From positions 1-64,000 of the forward strand of contig JAJZRF010000002.1 of the NCBI GenBank assembly GCA_021847425.1: a stretch of DNA of 64,000 nt. Direction: 5' to 3'. Below are positions 8,170-18,702 of the stretch, in pieces. The number at the start of each line of letters is the position of its first letter. Position 1 is the first letter of the stretch. This stretch comes from Deltaproteobacteria bacterium (lineage in GTDB: Bacteria; Desulfobacterota; Desulfobulbia; Desulfobulbales; Desulfurivibrionaceae). A program made the translations under genes and the position numbers. The notes under the pieces are model-generated. The model searched no databases. It was not told the DNA's origin and worked only from the letters and a program-made list of their open reading frames with translations.

Positions 8170-9008
8170 ATCGCGGTTTTTTTCGAGCCTTGCTGGCGGG
8201 GCTTGTTGTTTTTCTGCTGTTTTGCGGCGGATGCGCCACCCTGCCGCCCACCCGGCCTCTTGGTGAGTTGCAGCAGCAGCAAGCCGTTGCCCTGTTCCGC
8301 GAGACCATGGCGCAACAGCGGGATTGTCCCTGCTGTCTTGATGCCCAGGTACGGCTTTCGCTGAAATCCCTTGTCCAGAATGGCACGATCTCCGGCTTTG
8401 TTCAGGCCAAGGCGCCCTCTTTTTTGAAATTTACCGCCTTGAATCCCCTGGGCCAGCCCATGATGTTTTTGACCACGGACGGTACCTCTTTCCGGTATAT
8501 CGTGGTTCCGGAAGCAAAGGGCTATGAGGGGCTGGTCACGGCGGCCGCTTTTAAAAAGTATGCGCCGCCGGGTTTTGATCCGGCGCATGGGTTCTTTTGG
8601 CTTGCCGGCAGATTGGCGCCTGAAAAGCTGCGGATTTTTTCCGTGGCCCAAGACCCGGAAGGACATGGCCTCTGGCTAGAGCTTGCCTATGTCGGCGATG
8701 CTGCCTCCGAGGGGGTGGCATTCCGCCGGCATGTGCTCTTTGATCCCAAGGAAAAAGTAATCCGGCGGCATTTGGTGGCGGACTCTGATGGCCGGATCAT
8801 GGTCGATGTCCGGTATGATGATTATGCCCCGGCTTCCAACGGTGTGCCTGACAGCTGCCGAATGCCGGGGCTGATCACGATTCACGCCAACAATAACGGC
8901 GCGCTTATGGAACTCACCCTGGGGGACTGGCTGTACGATACCAGCTTCAGCGCGGAAGATTTCCGGGTGAATCTGCCTCCCGGCTTTCAACTGGTGCCCG
9001 TTGAATAA
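8166..9008 (+). CDS. LolB-like / DUF4292-type outer-membrane lipoprotein
   Basis: A 22-residue signal peptide ends at FLLFCGGC, a lipobox with Cys23 as the likely lipidated residue. The mature protein has beta-rich segments such as SLKSLVQNGTISGFVQAKAP, FLKFTALNPLGQPMMFLTT and VDVRYDDYAP, reminiscent of LolB and related half-barrels that handle lipids or lipoproteins. An unusual DCPCC cluster sits near residue 54. The start overlaps the TPR lipoprotein stop by four bases. LolB function is an inference from fold-like sequence pattern; the lipoprotein call is firmer. Confidence 0.65.
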   Translation: MNRGFFRALLAGLVVFLLFCGGCATLPPTRPLGELQQQQAVALFRETMAQQRDCPCCLDAQVRLSLKSLVQNGTISGFVQAKAPSFLKFTALNPLGQPMMFLTTDGTSFRYIVVPEAKGYEGLVTAAAFKKYAPPGFDPAHGFFWLAGRLAPEKLRIFSVAQDPEGHGLWLELAYVGDAASEGVAFRRHVLFDPKEKVIRRHLVADSDGRIMVDVRYDDYAPASNGVPDSCRMPGLITIHANNNGALMELTLGDWLYDTSFSAEDFRVNLPPGFQLVPVE

Positions 9009-9092
9009 CGATTAAGCATCTTCTGCTTGAGCCCTGCCAACACTTTAACGATCAACCACCCCCAGCCGGTCGGTTTTGTTCGGGAATTATTG

Positions 9093-11633
9093 ATGAATAG
9101 TGAGATAGACGCCCTGCTGCCGCAGGTAAGACAGCCCAGCAGGTACGGCGGCAACGAGCTGCATGTGGTGAAAAAGGAGTGGGACGGTGTTTCCCTCCGC
9201 ATGGTGCTGGCCTTTCCGGATCTCTATGAACTGGGCATGTCCCACCAGGGGTTGCAGATTTTGTATCATATCGTCAACGGCCGGGAGGATATGCTGGCCG
9301 AACGGGTCTACACCCCGGACCGGGATCTGGAGGAGCTGCTCCGCGCCCGGAAGTTGCCCCTGTTTTCCCTGGAGTCGCAGCGGCCGGTGGCTGATTTCGA
9401 TATTCTCGGCATCACGCTGCCCTATGAGCTCTGCTATACCAATATCCTCACCATCCTTGATCTGGCCGGGCTGCCGTTTCGCAGCGCGGCGCGAACCGGT
9501 GCGCATCCCCTGGTGATCGGCGGCGGACCCTGCGCCTTCCATCCCGAGCCGGTGGCTGATTTCTTTGACGCCATTCTCCTGGGAGACGGGGAGGAGGCGG
9601 TGCTGGAAATCGGTGAGGCTGTCCGCGCCGCCAAGGAAGGCGGGGAAGACCGGCAGACGGTTCTGGCGCGGCTCAGCCGGATCGAGGGGGTCTATGTTCC
9701 TTCCTTTTTTGAGCCTCAGTACGATGCGGATGGCAGTTTTCTCGGCATGCAGGTGCTCTCCGGCAACGGGCTGGTAAGACGAAGGATTCTTGCCGATCTG
9801 GAAGGCGCCAGCATCGAGCAGCCTCCCCTGGTGCCCCTTACCCGGATCGTCCATGACCGGCTCGGTCTGGAGATCGCCCGGGGGTGCACCCGGGGCTGCC
9901 GTTTCTGTCAGGCGGGCATGATCTACCGGCCGGTGCGGGAGCGCACCCCGGAGAAGATCTTTGCCATGGCCGAAAAAGGCATTGCCGAGGGCGGCTTTGA
10001 GGAGCTGGCCCTGCTGTCGCTCTCCACCGGCGATTATTCGTGCTTAAGCGAGCTGTTGGTTCGCCTGATGAACCGTTTTGCCAAGGAGCATGTCTCCGTG
10101 TCCTTGCCGTCTTTACGGGTCGGCACCCTTACCCCGGCGATCATGGAGCAGATCAGGCGGGTGCGCAAGACCGGTTTTACCCTGGCCCCGGAGGCGGGCA
10201 CCGACCGGTTGCGCAGGGTGATCAACAAGGGGATCACCGAGGAAGATCTGCTGAGTACGGCGGAGGCGGCTTATGGCCTGGGCTGGAAATTGATCAAGCT
10301 TTACTTCATGTTCGGTCTGCCCACTGAAACCGAGGAGGATGTGGCCGCGATCCCGGCCCTGGCCCAGAAGGTTTTAAAAGCAGGGCGAGGCGGCAACTGC
10401 CGGGTGAACGTGAGCGCCGCCACCTTTGTGCCCAAGCCCCACACCGTGTTTGAGCGGGAGCCCCAGCTTTCCATGGCCGAAGGCTATGCGCGGATGGATG
10501 TGATCAAGAAACGGCTGTACGGCAAGAACTGCACCCTGAAACGGCATGATCCGCGGATGAGCTATCTGGAGGGGGTGTTTTCCCGGGGCGATCGCCGTCT
10601 TGCTCGTTTGCTTGAGGAGGCCTGGCAGAGGGGCGCGCGCATGGACGCCTGGACCGAGCATTTTGATCTGAGCCGGTGGCAGGAGGCTGCTGCCGCCTGT
10701 GGCCTGGAGCTGGATGGCTACCTGCGCCGGCGGGAAGTGGATGAGCCGTTGCCTTGGCAGCATCTCGGCGTCGGGGTTCGGGATGATTTCTTTGCCGAGG
10801 AATACGGTAAGGCGTTGCGGGAAGAATATACCCCGGACTGCCGGGTGCATGGCTGTCAGCAATGCGGGGTCTGTGACCTGAAAACCCTCAAGCCTGTGGT
10901 GCATCATCGTAAGAACGCAGAGTCCGGCCTGGAGGCGGCGAACGCAGAAGCACCCCTTACGGGAAATTCCCCGGAAAAACAGGCTAATCGCCCGCATTTC
11001 AGCTACAAATTAACCTATTCCCGGTTGGGCAATGCCAGGCTGCTCAGTCATCTCGAGCTGCTCCAGGTTTTTTTCCGGGCTTTCAGCCGGGCCAAACTGC
11101 CGCTTAATTTTTCCCAAGGTTTCAACCCGACCCCCAAGGTTTCCTTTAGCCCGGCCCTGCCTCTAGGCACGGAAAGTCTGGTTGAGTTTGTTCTGATCGA
11201 TCTCTGGGAGCCGCTTTCGGACCTTGGCGGTTTTGTGCCTGCCATGAATAAACAGCTCCCCGAGGGACTTGTCGTGAGTAAGGCGGTGCTGGCAGGCAAG
11301 GAACATACTGGCACCATGGTCACCACCTACCATATCCGCCTGCCGCAGCTGCCCGTCCAGGAGGAGCTGGACCGGGTGCTGGCCCGGGAGAGTCTGCCGG
11401 TGGTGGTCATGCGCAAGGGGATGCAAAAGCAGCTCGATCTGCGGCCGCTGCTGCAGAGCCTGCGTTTGACCCCGGAGGGCGAGTTGGCGCTGTCCATGTT
11501 CAGCGCGCCCGGACAGCCGGGCGGTAAGCCGCTTGAGGTGGCGGCCAAGCTTTTCGGGCTGCCCGAGGAAGAGATCCGGCGGGCCAGGGTTTTGAAGGTG
11601 GCGAGCGAGCCGTATCTGGTAAGTGAAAGGTAA
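9093..11633 (+). CDS. B12-binding-type radical SAM protein fused to DUF2344
   Basis: The N-terminal part (to about residue 250) resembles the cobalamin-binding region of TIGR03960-type proteins, with LGITLPYELCYTNILTILDL and VIGGGPCAFHPEPVADFF. The radical SAM core follows with the cluster motif CTRGCRFCQAG at about residues 265-275. The last 220 residues are the DUF2344 domain, starting SYKLTYSRLGNARLLSHLEL. The fusion commonly precedes rng-rplU-rpmA-obg, and a role in RNA or ribosomal modification is suspected but unproven. The ATG at 9093 is preferred over a TTG at 9027. HGCQQCGVCD near residue 590 may bind another metal. Confidence 0.85.
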   Translation: MNSEIDALLPQVRQPSRYGGNELHVVKKEWDGVSLRMVLAFPDLYELGMSHQGLQILYHIVNGREDMLAERVYTPDRDLEELLRARKLPLFSLESQRPVADFDILGITLPYELCYTNILTILDLAGLPFRSAARTGAHPLVIGGGPCAFHPEPVADFFDAILLGDGEEAVLEIGEAVRAAKEGGEDRQTVLARLSRIEGVYVPSFFEPQYDADGSFLGMQVLSGNGLVRRRILADLEGASIEQPPLVPLTRIVHDRLGLEIARGCTRGCRFCQAGMIYRPVRERTPEKIFAMAEKGIAEGGFEELALLSLSTGDYSCLSELLVRLMNRFAKEHVSVSLPSLRVGTLTPAIMEQIRRVRKTGFTLAPEAGTDRLRRVINKGITEEDLLSTAEAAYGLGWKLIKLYFMFGLPTETEEDVAAIPALAQKVLKAGRGGNCRVNVSAATFVPKPHTVFEREPQLSMAEGYARMDVIKKRLYGKNCTLKRHDPRMSYLEGVFSRGDRRLARLLEEAWQRGARMDAWTEHFDLSRWQEAAAACGLELDGYLRRREVDEPLPWQHLGVGVRDDFFAEEYGKALREEYTPDCRVHGCQQCGVCDLKTLKPVVHHRKNAESGLEAANAEAPLTGNSPEKQANRPHFSYKLTYSRLGNARLLSHLELLQVFFRAFSRAKLPLNFSQGFNPTPKVSFSPALPLGTESLVEFVLIDLWEPLSDLGGFVPAMNKQLPEGLVVSKAVLAGKEHTGTMVTTYHIRLPQLPVQEELDRVLARESLPVVVMRKGMQKQLDLRPLLQSLRLTPEGELALSMFSAPGQPGGKPLEVAAKLFGLPEEEIRRARVLKVASEPYLVSER

Positions 11634-11664
11634 AAAGTTGTTGGTTTCGTAACAACTGAAAAAA

Positions 11665-11740
11665 TCAAGGCCACGGCGCAGAGATAACGTATTATACAAG
11701 ACAAGAGTTAAAACTTTGCGCCTCTGCGTCTTGGCGTTTA
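11665..11740. repeat. Dispersed inverted repeat, family B copy 2
   Basis: CAAGGCCACGGCGCAGAG near 11667 faces TTTGCGCCTCTGCGTCTTGG near 11714 and ends GGCGTTT. The right arm is the reverse complement of the pattern AACGC(C/G)xAGACGCA seen at 332-360. It fills the spacer between the radical SAM gene and rng. Confidence 0.6.
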
Positions 11741-11770
11741 TATTTTCAATATATCTGTCTGGTGAGAGTC

Positions 11771-13321
11771 ATGGCTACCGAACTGTTGATCAACGCCACA
11801 CCCTATGAGATCAGGATTGCCCTGGTGGAGCACGGCAACCTGGTGGAGTTTTATCTGGAGCAGCCCCGGGAGAAGGGGCTGGTGGGCAACATCTACCGGG
11901 GGAGGGTTGTCCGGGTTCTCTCCGGCATGCAGGCTGCCTTTGTGGATATCGGCCTGGAGCGTACCGGTTTTCTTTATGTGGATGATGTCCATATCACCAC
12001 CGACGATTTTGAAAAGCGGTTTGCCAAAAGCGACCGGGTGGACGAATGCAGCGGGGGCGGAGGCGGCTGTTGCGGCAACGAGACCCCGGATTCTCTTTGC
12101 CGGCGGACTCCGGGTCTGAATATCGGCGATCTGCTTACCGAGGGGCAGGATATCATGGTGCAGATCTGCAAGGAGCCCCTGGGCACCAAAGGGGCCAGGC
12201 TTACCTGCAACATTACCCTGCCTTGCCGGAACCTGGTCTTCATGCCCATGACCGATCACATCGGGATATCCCGGAAGATCGAGGACGAAACCGTTCGCAA
12301 GCAGCTCCGGCAGGATATTGAAACCCTGCGGCCGGCCGGCACCGGTTTTATCGTGCGGACCGTGGCGGAGAACGCCACCAACGAGGATCTCGAAGCGGAC
12401 ATGGAGTTTCTCCTGCATACCTGGGGAGAAATTCAGGATATCGCGGCCAAGGCCGCTGTGCCGAGTCTGGTGTATGAGGATCTTGATATCACCCTGCGGG
12501 TGGTGCGCGATATCTTTTCCCCGGAGGTGGAGCGGGTTTTGGTCGATGACCTGAAAACATTCAACCGGGTGCAGCATTTTGTGGAAACCTTTGCTCCGCG
12601 CCTGCAGGGCCGGGTACAGCTTTCGGAAAGCCCGATTCCCCTGTTTGACACCCATGGCGTCGAGATGGATGTCAACCGGGCCCTGGATAAAAAGATCTGG
12701 CTCCGTTGCGGCGGCTACATCATCATCGAAACCACCGAGGCCCTGACGGTCATCGACGTGAACACCGGCCGTTACGTGGGGAAAAGCGGGTTGGAGGAAA
12801 CCATCTTCAAGACCAACATGGAGGCGGTGAAGGAGATCGCCTATCAGCTCAGGCTGCGCAATATCGGCGGCATTATCATTGTTGACTTCATCGACATGGA
12901 AGAGGAAATCCACCGGGATGAGGTTTTTTCCGCCTTCAAGGAGGCGGCCAAAAAAGACAAGAGCCGGATCAATATCCTCAGGGTTTCCGAGTTCGGCCTG
13001 GTGCAGATGACCCGCAAGCGCAACCGGGAGGACCTGCGGCACATGATGTGCGAGCCCTGCCTCTACTGTCACGGCGATGGCATGTTGAAGTCGGGCCGGA
13101 CCATCTGTTATGAGATCTTCCGCAAGGTGGAGCGCGAGGCCAAAAAGGCCTTGGCCGATAATGTCGTCCTGAAGGTGCACCCGAGGGTGGCGGCCATGAT
13201 GCTCAAGGAGGAGGCGGCGACCATTGACTATTTGCAGGGCTCCACGGGCAAGCAGATCATTATCGAGCCGGTCAGGGACATTCACATGGAAAAATATGAA
13301 ATCCTCTGGGGCAGGGAATAA
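11771..13321 (+). CDS. rng: Ribonuclease G (RNase E/G family)
   Basis: This endoribonuclease acts in rRNA maturation and mRNA decay. The order is an S1 domain (about residues 36-125), a central RNase H-like region, and the DNase I-like catalytic site with TVIDVNTGRYVGKSG and GIIIVDFIDME supplying the metal-binding Asp residues. The Zn-link motif is CEPCLYCHGDG near residue 426. The S1 domain carries an inserted Cys/Gly-rich loop ECSGGGGGCCGNETPDSLC around residues 95-113. The ATG at 11771 is chosen over the GTG nine bases earlier. The length of 516 is normal for RNase G and lacks RNase E's scaffold tail. Confidence 0.95.
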   Translation: MATELLINATPYEIRIALVEHGNLVEFYLEQPREKGLVGNIYRGRVVRVLSGMQAAFVDIGLERTGFLYVDDVHITTDDFEKRFAKSDRVDECSGGGGGCCGNETPDSLCRRTPGLNIGDLLTEGQDIMVQICKEPLGTKGARLTCNITLPCRNLVFMPMTDHIGISRKIEDETVRKQLRQDIETLRPAGTGFIVRTVAENATNEDLEADMEFLLHTWGEIQDIAAKAAVPSLVYEDLDITLRVVRDIFSPEVERVLVDDLKTFNRVQHFVETFAPRLQGRVQLSESPIPLFDTHGVEMDVNRALDKKIWLRCGGYIIIETTEALTVIDVNTGRYVGKSGLEETIFKTNMEAVKEIAYQLRLRNIGGIIIVDFIDMEEEIHRDEVFSAFKEAAKKDKSRINILRVSEFGLVQMTRKRNREDLRHMMCEPCLYCHGDGMLKSGRTICYEIFRKVEREAKKALADNVVLKVHPRVAAMMLKEEAATIDYLQGSTGKQIIIEPVRDIHMEKYEILWGRE

Positions 13322-13393
13322 TCACCCTGGCTGAAGAGCCGCAAAAAAGAATGATGCGGGCGCGGGTTTTGCTGGGATATGGGATATTCTTGC

Positions 13394-13421
13394 TTGACAA
13401 TGTAGCCCTGTATGGTATTAA
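13394..13421 (+). promoter_or_regulatory. Sigma-70 promoter for rplU-rpmA-obgE
   Basis: TTGACA (13394-13399), a 16-base spacer and TATTAA (13416-13421) lie 165 bases before the rplU start. The resulting leader of about 160 bases is long enough for ribosomal-protein autoregulation, but no known leader structure was identified. Confidence 0.6.
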
Positions 13422-13586
13422 GATCGGTTTCACGCACCGGGCGGGATTGGGCTGCCAAAACGGTTTTGTCCGGCGGCTTTCGGTAGCTCGAGGCCGTCAA
13501 GGTGTGGGTCAAAAAAGAAGTTTTGTTCACCGAGTCGGCTGGCATCAGCCGTTTATCTGTTGAAGAGTTCAGTTGTTGGAGGAATT

Positions 13587-13898
13587 ATGTACGCAATCAT
13601 TCGTACCGGCGGTAAACAATATCAGGTTTCACCTGGCGAGCGTGTCCGGGTTGAGAAACTTGCCGGCAATATTGGTGATACCATTGAATTGTCCGATGTT
13701 CTCCTCATTGCCGATGGAGAGGAGGTCAAGATTGGCCAGCCCGTTCTCGACGGGGCCAAGGTCATGGCTTGCATCATAGAGCAAGATAAGGCCAAAAAGG
13801 TTCTGATCTTCAAAAAGAGACGCCGTAAGGCCTATCGCGTAAAAACTGGTCATCGCCAGCCCTTTACCTCCCTTGAGATCAAGGAAATTTCCGCCTAA
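13587..13898 (+). CDS. rplU: 50S ribosomal protein L21
   Basis: The 103-residue protein begins MYAIIRTGGKQYQVSPGE and ends with KTGHRQPFTSLEIKEI, both diagnostic of L21, which binds 23S rRNA early in assembly. TTGGAGGAATT directly before the ATG is a strong ribosome-binding site and decides against the longer frame starting at 13560. It heads the usual rplU-rpmA-obgE operon; the spacer to rpmA is about 206 bases. Confidence 0.98.
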   Translation: MYAIIRTGGKQYQVSPGERVRVEKLAGNIGDTIELSDVLLIADGEEVKIGQPVLDGAKVMACIIEQDKAKKVLIFKKRRRKAYRVKTGHRQPFTSLEIKEISA

Positions 13899-14104
13899 TA
13901 GGGCAGGAAGCGGTGTGGGCAGTCGAAAAAACAACTGATGCGTGTGAACAACGCCATCAGAATTGAAATACGTAAAATGTAAACGTTTAGCAGTGCCGCA
14001 GATGCGCGAAAGAGGTCTGTGAGCTATAGCCAGCCTATGTGAGCAGGCCGATGACAAAGCAGGTGTGGTGCTGCTGAACGTTTACAAACACACGAGGTGT
14101 TATT

Positions 14105-14381
14105 GTGGCACATAAGAAAGCGGGCGGTAGCTCAAAAAACGGTCGTGACAGTAACTCGCAACGGCGAGGGGTGAAAAAATTCGGCGGGCAGATTGTTCGG
14201 GCCGGCAATATCCTGGTACGCCAGGTTGGCACCGTGATCCACCCTGGCAAGAATGTTGGCCTGGGTCGTGATTATACCCTGTTTGCCAAGATTGACGGCG
14301 TTGTGAAATACGAAGAATTTGGCCGTGACAGAAAACGGGTCAGCATCTACCCGGTTGAAGCCAAAGTAGAGGTAGTAGCGT

Positions 14382-14383
<2 letters not shown>
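14105..14383 (+). CDS. rpmA: 50S ribosomal protein L27
   Basis: L27 reaches toward the peptidyl-transferase centre. The N-terminus [15 protein letters not shown] and the [10 protein letters not shown] segment are hallmark residues; [17 protein letters not shown] follows. There is no cleavable N-terminal extension like that of Firmicutes. The start is GTG at 14105 with GAGGTGT upstream. The 92-residue length is slightly above the usual 84-90. The stop codon lies at the edge of an inverted repeat. Confidence 0.97.
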
Positions 14384-16696
<2,313 letters not shown>

Positions 16697-16697
<1 letters not shown>

Positions 16698-16735
16698 CCT
16701 GCAGCTATCAGCTGACCGCTGGAAGCTGTAAAGGA
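16697..16735. repeat. AGCTATCAGCTG-type repeat between proB and proA, family C
   Basis: CAGCTATCAGCTGACCGCTG with GAAGCTGTAAAGG following resembles the tract at the pdxA 3' end. It occupies most of the proB-proA spacer and ends just before the proA ribosome-binding site AAGGAG. Confidence 0.5.
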
Positions 16736-16744
16736 GCACAAGAC

Positions 16745-18001
16745 ATGTCCATCCAGGAAACTATCAGGCAGATGGCAGTGGCGGCCAAAAAAGCGTCCCG
16801 CAACATGGCCAACCTGTCCACCACGGCCAAGAACAACGCCCTGCTGAAGATGGCCGAGGCGCTTCTTGCCCAAAAATCCTATATCCAGCAGGAGAATGAA
16901 AAGGATCTTGCCGCGGGCCGCGCCAAGGGACTATCCGGGGCCATGCTCGACCGGCTCGCCCTCACCGACAAGGTGATCGACAGCATGGTCGGAGGATTGC
17001 GCGAGGTTGCGGCACTGCCCGATCCGGTGGGGGAGATCGACGAGATGGTCAGGAGGCCCTCCGGCATCACCGTCGGCCGGATGCGCATCCCCCTGGGGGT
17101 TATCGGCATGATCTACGAGTCGCGGCCCAATGTGACCGTGGATGCGGCTGCCCTGTGCCTCAAGGCGGGCAACGCCATCCTGCTGCGGGGCGGCTCCGAG
17201 GCTATCCACTCCAATCTGGCCCTGGCCAAGGTGCTGCAGGAGGCCCTGGCAGCGGAGCAGATCGAGGCTGCGGCCGTGCAGGTGATCCCGGTCACTGACC
17301 GCGAGGCGGTTACGGCCATGCTCTCCCTTGAGGAGCAGATCGACTTGATCATCCCCAGGGGCGGCGAGGGCTTGATCCGTTTTGTGGCCGAGAACTCCCG
17401 CATCCCGGTGCTCAAGCATTATAAGGGCGTGTGCCATGTCTTTGTCGATGCAAGCGCGGATCAGGAGATGGGGGTGAACATCGTGATGAACGGCAAGGTG
17501 CAGCGGCCCGGGGTGTGCAACGCCCTGGAAGCGCTGCTGGTCCATAAGGATATCGCCGCCGAGTTCTTGCCCAAGGTCTGGAGCGAGCTGAAAAAAGCCG
17601 GGGTTCAGCTGCGGGGCTGCCCGCAGACCAAGGCGATTCTCCCGGAGATCACCCCAGCCCTGCCCACGGATTTCGGCATGGAGTTTCTCGACCTGATTCT
17701 GGCGGTGCGGGTGGTGGATGATCTGGACGCGGCCATGGACCATATTGTCCGGTACGGCTCCCAGCACACCGAGGTCATCGTCACCAACAGCTACGCCAAC
17801 GGCCAGCGGTTCCTCCGTGAGGTGGACGCCTCGGCGGTGATGATCAACGCCTCCACCCGGTTCACCGACGGCGGCCAGTTCGGTCTGGGCGCAGAGATCG
17901 GCATCAGCACCACCAAGCTGCACGCATACGGCCCCATGGGCTTGAAAGAGCTGACCACCAGGAAGTTCATCGTCTACGGAGACGGCCAGGTTCGCGGTTA
18001 A
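16745..18001 (+). CDS. proA: Gamma-glutamyl phosphate reductase
   Basis: ProA reduces gamma-glutamyl phosphate to the semialdehyde, the second proline step. The aldehyde-dehydrogenase fold is shown by IPLGVIGMIYESRPNVTVDA, LRGGSEAIHSN, the catalytic Cys in KVQRPGVCNALEALL, and the C-terminal FTDGGQFGLGAEIGIST. At 418 residues it is full length. AAAGGAGCACAAGAC before the ATG is a strong ribosome-binding site. It follows proB directly; nadD starts 22 bases after the stop. Confidence 0.98.
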   Translation: MSIQETIRQMAVAAKKASRNMANLSTTAKNNALLKMAEALLAQKSYIQQENEKDLAAGRAKGLSGAMLDRLALTDKVIDSMVGGLREVAALPDPVGEIDEMVRRPSGITVGRMRIPLGVIGMIYESRPNVTVDAAALCLKAGNAILLRGGSEAIHSNLALAKVLQEALAAEQIEAAAVQVIPVTDREAVTAMLSLEEQIDLIIPRGGEGLIRFVAENSRIPVLKHYKGVCHVFVDASADQEMGVNIVMNGKVQRPGVCNALEALLVHKDIAAEFLPKVWSELKKAGVQLRGCPQTKAILPEITPALPTDFGMEFLDLILAVRVVDDLDAAMDHIVRYGSQHTEVIVTNSYANGQRFLREVDASAVMINASTRFTDGGQFGLGAEIGISTTKLHAYGPMGLKELTTRKFIVYGDGQVRG

Positions 18002-18023
18002 GCAGGACTCCGGAGAAAGCAGG

Positions 18024-18692
18024 GTGGAACTTCCGCATAACCTCGGCACGCGGGTCGGCATCTTGGGCGGCACCTTTGATCCGGTGCACAATGCCCACCT
18101 GGCCATTGTCGAAGCGGCCAGGCGGGCCATGGCCCTGTCCGGCCTGCTCTTTGTTCCCGCCTTTCTGCCGCCCCACAAACCCACCTACGCCATCTCCGCC
18201 TTTCAGCACCGGGTTGCCATGCTGGAGCTGGCCGTCGCCGACCGGCCCGGTTTCCAGGTCTCCCGTCTGGAAGCGGAACGGGTGGGTCCTTCCTTCAGCA
18301 TCGATACCCTGAAGGCCTTGCGTCTCTGGCTGGAGCCGGAGGCTGCGCTATTCTTCATTATCGGCATGGATGCCTTTGCCGAGATTCACACCTGGAAGGC
18401 CTACCGGCAACTGCTGGATTATGCCTCGTTCGTAGTGATTGGCCGGCCTGATCATTGCCGGCACTCCTGCGGGCAGACCGTAACGGCTGATTTTCCCGGC
18501 TATACCTTTGCTGAGGCCCGTGGCTGCTGGCAGGGAGAGCCCGGTCAGGGCGCCATCCATCCGGTGGCCATGGTGCCGTTGAAGATCTCTTCCACCGGGA
18601 TTCGGGAAGCAATCAGGCAGGGCAGGTCTGTTCGGAATCTTGTTCCAGCGGCGGTGGCGGACTACATCGAGGCCCATGGGCTGTACCGGTGA
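18024..18692 (+). CDS. nadD: Nicotinate-nucleotide adenylyltransferase
   Basis: NadD converts nicotinate mononucleotide to deamido-NAD. The nucleotidyltransferase motifs are GILGGTFDPVHNAHLAI (the HxGH-type site, here HNAH), FVPAFLPPHKP, FSIDTLKAL and the C-terminal ISSTGIREAIRQG. The start is GTG at 18024, preceded by AGAAAGCAGG. The 222 residues are normal. It ends the plus-strand operon that began at rplU and converges on the transporter at 18703. Linkage obgE-proB-proA-nadD is common. Confidence 0.95.
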   Translation: MELPHNLGTRVGILGGTFDPVHNAHLAIVEAARRAMALSGLLFVPAFLPPHKPTYAISAFQHRVAMLELAVADRPGFQVSRLEAERVGPSFSIDTLKALRLWLEPEAALFFIIGMDAFAEIHTWKAYRQLLDYASFVVIGRPDHCRHSCGQTVTADFPGYTFAEARGCWQGEPGQGAIHPVAMVPLKISSTGIREAIRQGRSVRNLVPAAVADYIEAHGLYR

Positions 18693-18702
18693 CGCGTTTC
18701 TG

